From Warburgia ugandensis (Eukaryota; Streptophyta; Magnoliopsida; Canellales; Canellaceae): a stretch of DNA of 64,000 nt. This document shows, in pieces, positions 60,681 to 64,000 of the stretch. Numbering within the stretch: position 1 is the first letter of the stretch; the number at the start of each line of letters is the position of its first letter. Both the position numbers and the translations under genes were made by a program. The stretch covers positions 49,552,001 to 49,616,000 of the forward strand of contig CP141127.1 of the NCBI GenBank assembly GCA_035236585.1. The letters are read 5' to 3'. The notes under the pieces were generated by a model. The model did no database searches. It saw only the letters and a program-made list of their open reading frames with translations, and was not told the origin of the DNA.

Positions 60681-63458
60681 ATCTCCAAAATAATTTCATG
60701 AAAATAAAACCATTATTTTAAAGTTTTATGAGAAACCAATCAAGTCTATTCATTTTCAACCCATTTTCTCAACAAGCTGTAAAAACATATCTTCATGACA
60801 TTCAAGACATGCAGTCTTTATTCATAAATTATATAATGCTCTTTTAGTTCCCAAAAGTGTACATTTCATCATTCTCGAGTTGTTAAGTTACAAGTATGAC
60901 TCCTAGTACATTTGCTTAGGTCTTCCTACAATTCAAAACCTTGTAAACTATTATGAAATCTTTATTTTATTGCTAATATGCTTATTAATATTTTCTACTT
61001 TTTGGGGGATTCCAAATATTATAGTATCAATGTAAAAGTCCTTATGTCCTAGTAGCATGAGTAAGATCAAACATTGTTTAAGAAATTACAATGTCCATTT
61101 GATGTAAGCATAAGTTCAAAATCAAGACAGGCAATCCAGTTACACATTTTTCTTATTGTTATAATTAGGATAAAACAAGTGTTTTAGGTTCATTTCACAT
61201 CTGTAACAGTAACAATTTCTATTTAAATTAGCCATTCCATTTGCAATTTGATAATTTAAAAGGTGTCACAAGATAACTTCTAAATTTATCACATGCTTCC
61301 ATAATTTTAGTAATTAAAGACAATACTTTGTAAATCATCATCTACATTTAATCATTCTTATAAAGACATGACAATTATTAAACTTTCCAAAATAGCAAAC
61401 TTAATCCACCTACCTCGTATGATTCTTTTCCTTGATTTACATGTGTACCTCCTTTAGCTTGATCTATTGATTGACCAATTTGTAGGTTTTGCCATTGATC
61501 TATGAATGGATGACTCCAATCATTTCTCTCTCAATGATTAGTGTATTGGAAAAGCAAAGATACGCTAATTAGTAGCTCCAACTATGGAATCACTATATAT
61601 TAGGAAAAGATGTAGTGTCTAATCTCACAAATCTGACATTAGATGGTCAATCAGTGAACAGATCTTAGGAATGGCTAGATATGTTATAGTTCTAAGGGTT
61701 CATTGGTACATCTACAGCTAGATCAAGAGGTATACCGAACCGGGTATGGATCTAATCATACATTAGATAATCTAGTATGAAATCTACATTCAGACCTAAA
61801 GGGAAGCTCATATTGATCATAGATCTAGGTACTAAGTGGTTAATTAATAGTTGGATCATCCTCCAGGGTGCATCAGTCAAAGATTTGATGTTTCAATGAC
61901 TGATCTAAGAGTAGATCACTATAAATGAATTAGATCAACCATAGATCTGCCATTTAGAGGTAGATTAATGGTTGGGTCATTTTAGGATCTACAAAATTAG
62001 TCATAGATCCATCATTCAAAGATAGATCAATGACTAAATCTAAATAGATGGTTAGATAAGTCACAGAGTTGGTGATCTAATTTGATTGAGGGTCTTGTCA
62101 CGATCAATGGTCAAATCTTCTCTGGCCAATAAAAGGACAAATGGGTCTTGTTCCTCACATTGCAAGGATTGTGACAGTTATCTCAGATATACAAAATCTA
62201 TCCTAGATTGGGTAGAATAAAGGAGTCAAAGTTTAAAGGGATAGTGGAGATTACTATGTCAACTCAGCTGATGAAGTTGATTTAGGAGCGGGTGACATGG
62301 GCGAGTAACCCTGTCCTAACTAGCCAAAGGAAGAAGGAAACATGAGGGAGAGATGCATGGTTGGCGCACCTGCAGGGCTGTGCAGGCCAAAAGGGAGGGA
62401 GGCAAAGAGGGAGAGGCAGGGCTGTGCCAACCGAAGGGAGAAGGGGAAGGGGGAACGGGACTGACATAGTTTGCCAATTGGGTTGCTGCAGTCCAAGATG
62501 AATGGAGAGAGACAAAGAGAGAGTGCATGAGGGATAGGGAAGAGGTGGGGTGTCGCAAGCCTACTTGGGCAGCCGAGCCATGTCATGCTAGTGAAGGCGA
62601 ATAGGGAGGGAGGAGGAGAGGGGAGACGAGGAGAGGGTTTTTCAGGCTAGGCATTTTGGTCAGGTAACATCAGACGGGGGAGAGAGAGACAGAGAAAGAG
62701 AGGGAAATGTGGTGCTAGTGCACCGGTCGGGCAATGCTGGCTAGAGTAGAGCAAAGGGGAAGTGAGACTAGTGCAACTTGCCAGTCGACCTCTGCTGATC
62801 TGAGAATAATGGAGGGAGAGAAGAAGAGAGAAAGAGGGGTGTTGGTCTAATATAGGCGGCCGAATTGGGGCATTTGTGTCCAGTTGGCTGCATTGGAGAA
62901 GAGGAAACACATGGGCCCTTTCAGGCTAGCTACGATTCCTGTCGTCGAAAGTCACCGGAGAAGAAGGAAGATTGATGGATGGTTATCTTGTGGCCAACCA
63001 GAATGGAAGGAAAGTTCGGCTGAGAGAAATAGGTGACCAAAGAAAGAGCTTTCTGTCTCGGTCAACTTCAAAGAAACGCATTTCTGATGGGTGGAAACAT
63101 GAAAGAAGCAGAGCTTGATCGCCTGAGATGACGACAAAGGAGAGAATGTTTTTGGGCCTAAAGCAGTCACTGAAGATGAGCATGCCAATGGGGGTCTTAA
63201 TGGAAGAAGTTTGCCAGTAAAGGAGATCCGATCGAAGAAGAGGGAGCAATAGGCAGACACCAGGGTTTTCCCCCCTTTCAGCAACAAGCAAACACCAGTG
63301 TTTTCCCCCCCTTTCTCTAGAGTACCTCATTTTGACATGTTTTGGGTCACTGCCCAACATATTGAACTGGGACAACATGTGGCAGCCATCCACCCACATG
63401 TCGTGCTCACTCCTCTCATGATGCATCTGCTGCAGCCCACAAACAGCCAAGATTGAGA

Positions 63459-63484
63459 GGTACCATTATCAATTTGGAACCCCC
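63459..63484 (-). promoter_or_regulatory. LTR dyad motif, A minus copy
   Basis: GGTACCATTATCAATTTGGA then ACCCC, a diverged copy of the motif seen in B, D and G. Confidence 0.4.
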
Positions 63485-63723
63485 TTAATTTAACAAAATT
63501 TTTGGAGATTTTTCACTCCAATCCCCTTTTCACACAAAATTAGTGTCAATGGAGTTGTCTCAATGCATAGATTTCATTTTTCGATAATTTCAAATCCAAA
63601 TTTTGAGTTTTCAAGAGGTCACTTCCTTAAAATTCAATTTGCCAAAAATTCACCTTCTGATTTTTTTCTAATAAGAATCTGTTATAATTATTTAAAAATT
63701 AACTCAAAATTTAAGGTTGTTAC

Positions 63724-63736
63724 CTTCCCTCCTTAT
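63724..63736 (-). other. Polypurine tract of a minus-strand A element
   Basis: Minus strand TATAAGGAGGGAAG, matching AAGGAGGGAAGAA at 15601-15613. It directly abuts the LTR. Confidence 0.65.
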
Positions 63737-64000
63737 AGAAATTTCTTCCTTGAAATTTTCTCATGCCATTCTTTAAGTTTCTTTATACCATTCACCAACA
63801 ACTCTAAATAGATATTCTTCTCATCTATTTATTAATCTCAATTTTAAGTTATGATCTATGCTAAAATGATTCCATGATTTAATTTAATGAAGGGTTTCCT
63901 TTCTTGTTTCTCACTTTCTCTCCCCTTATACACACACACACACACACATATTTGGTTACTAATATTTGAAATTATTAATTGTAATCATTGTTCACTACTT
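63737..64000 (-). mobile_element. 3' internal non-coding tail of an A element (cut by window edge)
   Basis: Reverse-complement homologue of about 15360-15600. AT-rich, no reading frame. Includes an (AC)n run of about 9 units at 63930-63948. The pol region would lie beyond the window. Confidence 0.6.

Larger units (their letters stand above)
58585..63723 (-). mobile_element. A-family LTR, minus strand, 3' LTR of an element running off the right edge
   Basis: Begins inside the LTR (ACAAATGAATCCACAACATG, cf. 35815) and continues to GGTTGTTAC at 63723, where a polypurine tract follows. It holds the array module (59810-60680), the ACCTCGTATGATTC block (61415, cf. 17730), the TGATCTAATC-type phrases (61700-62050), the GC-richer block (62280-63450) and the dyad motif at 63459-63484. 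It is the reverse-orientation homologue of 15614 to about 20850. Left end truncated. ORFs in the GC-richer block are not genes. Confidence 0.65.

Noticed and set aside
62983-63450. 155-residue minus-strand ORF and overlapping 111-residue ORF
   Set aside because: In the GC-richer block of an A LTR; not open in the full-length A LTR at 15614-21284 and no recognisable domain.

Overview
This 64 kb window is AT-rich plant nuclear DNA made almost entirely of nested LTR retrotransposons. I found no convincing host gene, rRNA, tRNA or CRISPR array. The evidence for a plant is: a Ty3/gypsy chromovirus of the Tekay/Del type with an initiator-Met-type primer site and a C-terminal chromodomain; a Tat/Athila-type element with a tRNA-Asp-type primer site; very long LTRs (2 to 5.7 kb); and long (TC)n tracts. 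It fits a large-genome flowering plant, but the species cannot be named from this sequence.

Family letters (A to G) are working names for this window only. Layout, left to right: 1-3117 is the end of a minus-strand LTR (G) lying inside the 3' LTR of a minus-strand Tat/Athila-like element (F, 3118-10644). F itself sits in a plus-strand LTR (C), whose remaining part is 10645-11459. A second C LTR in the opposite orientation starts at 11535. At about 14800-15613 is the 3' untranslated end of another element (A), followed by a full-length 5.7 kb A LTR (15614-21284), a leader and a decayed gag fragment (to 22010). A nearly complete but broken Tekay-type element (D, minus strand, 22011-31998, two 2.7 kb LTRs) is inserted in that gag; a short gag-like tail continues at 31999-32055 and is cut by LTR E (32056-35016).

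The right half is a mosaic of A-family LTR pieces in both orientations (35468-47642 and about 58585-63723). They are interrupted by a solo B LTR (39913-44279) and by a second C LTR (47643 to about 58580). That C LTR contains a solo D-family LTR (47910-50632, near-perfect 5-bp target duplication) and a solo B LTR (53452-57306, perfect 5-bp target duplication CATTT). The window ends in the 3' internal sequence of another minus-strand A element.

Nothing here works as a gene system. The notable signals are architectural: variable tandem arrays carried inside the LTRs of different families, a short dyad motif upstream of the LTR core promoter shared by several families, an internal-LTR-internal arrangement, an inverted LTR pair with a 75-bp spacer, and (TC)n expansions. 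No protein-level new system was seen.
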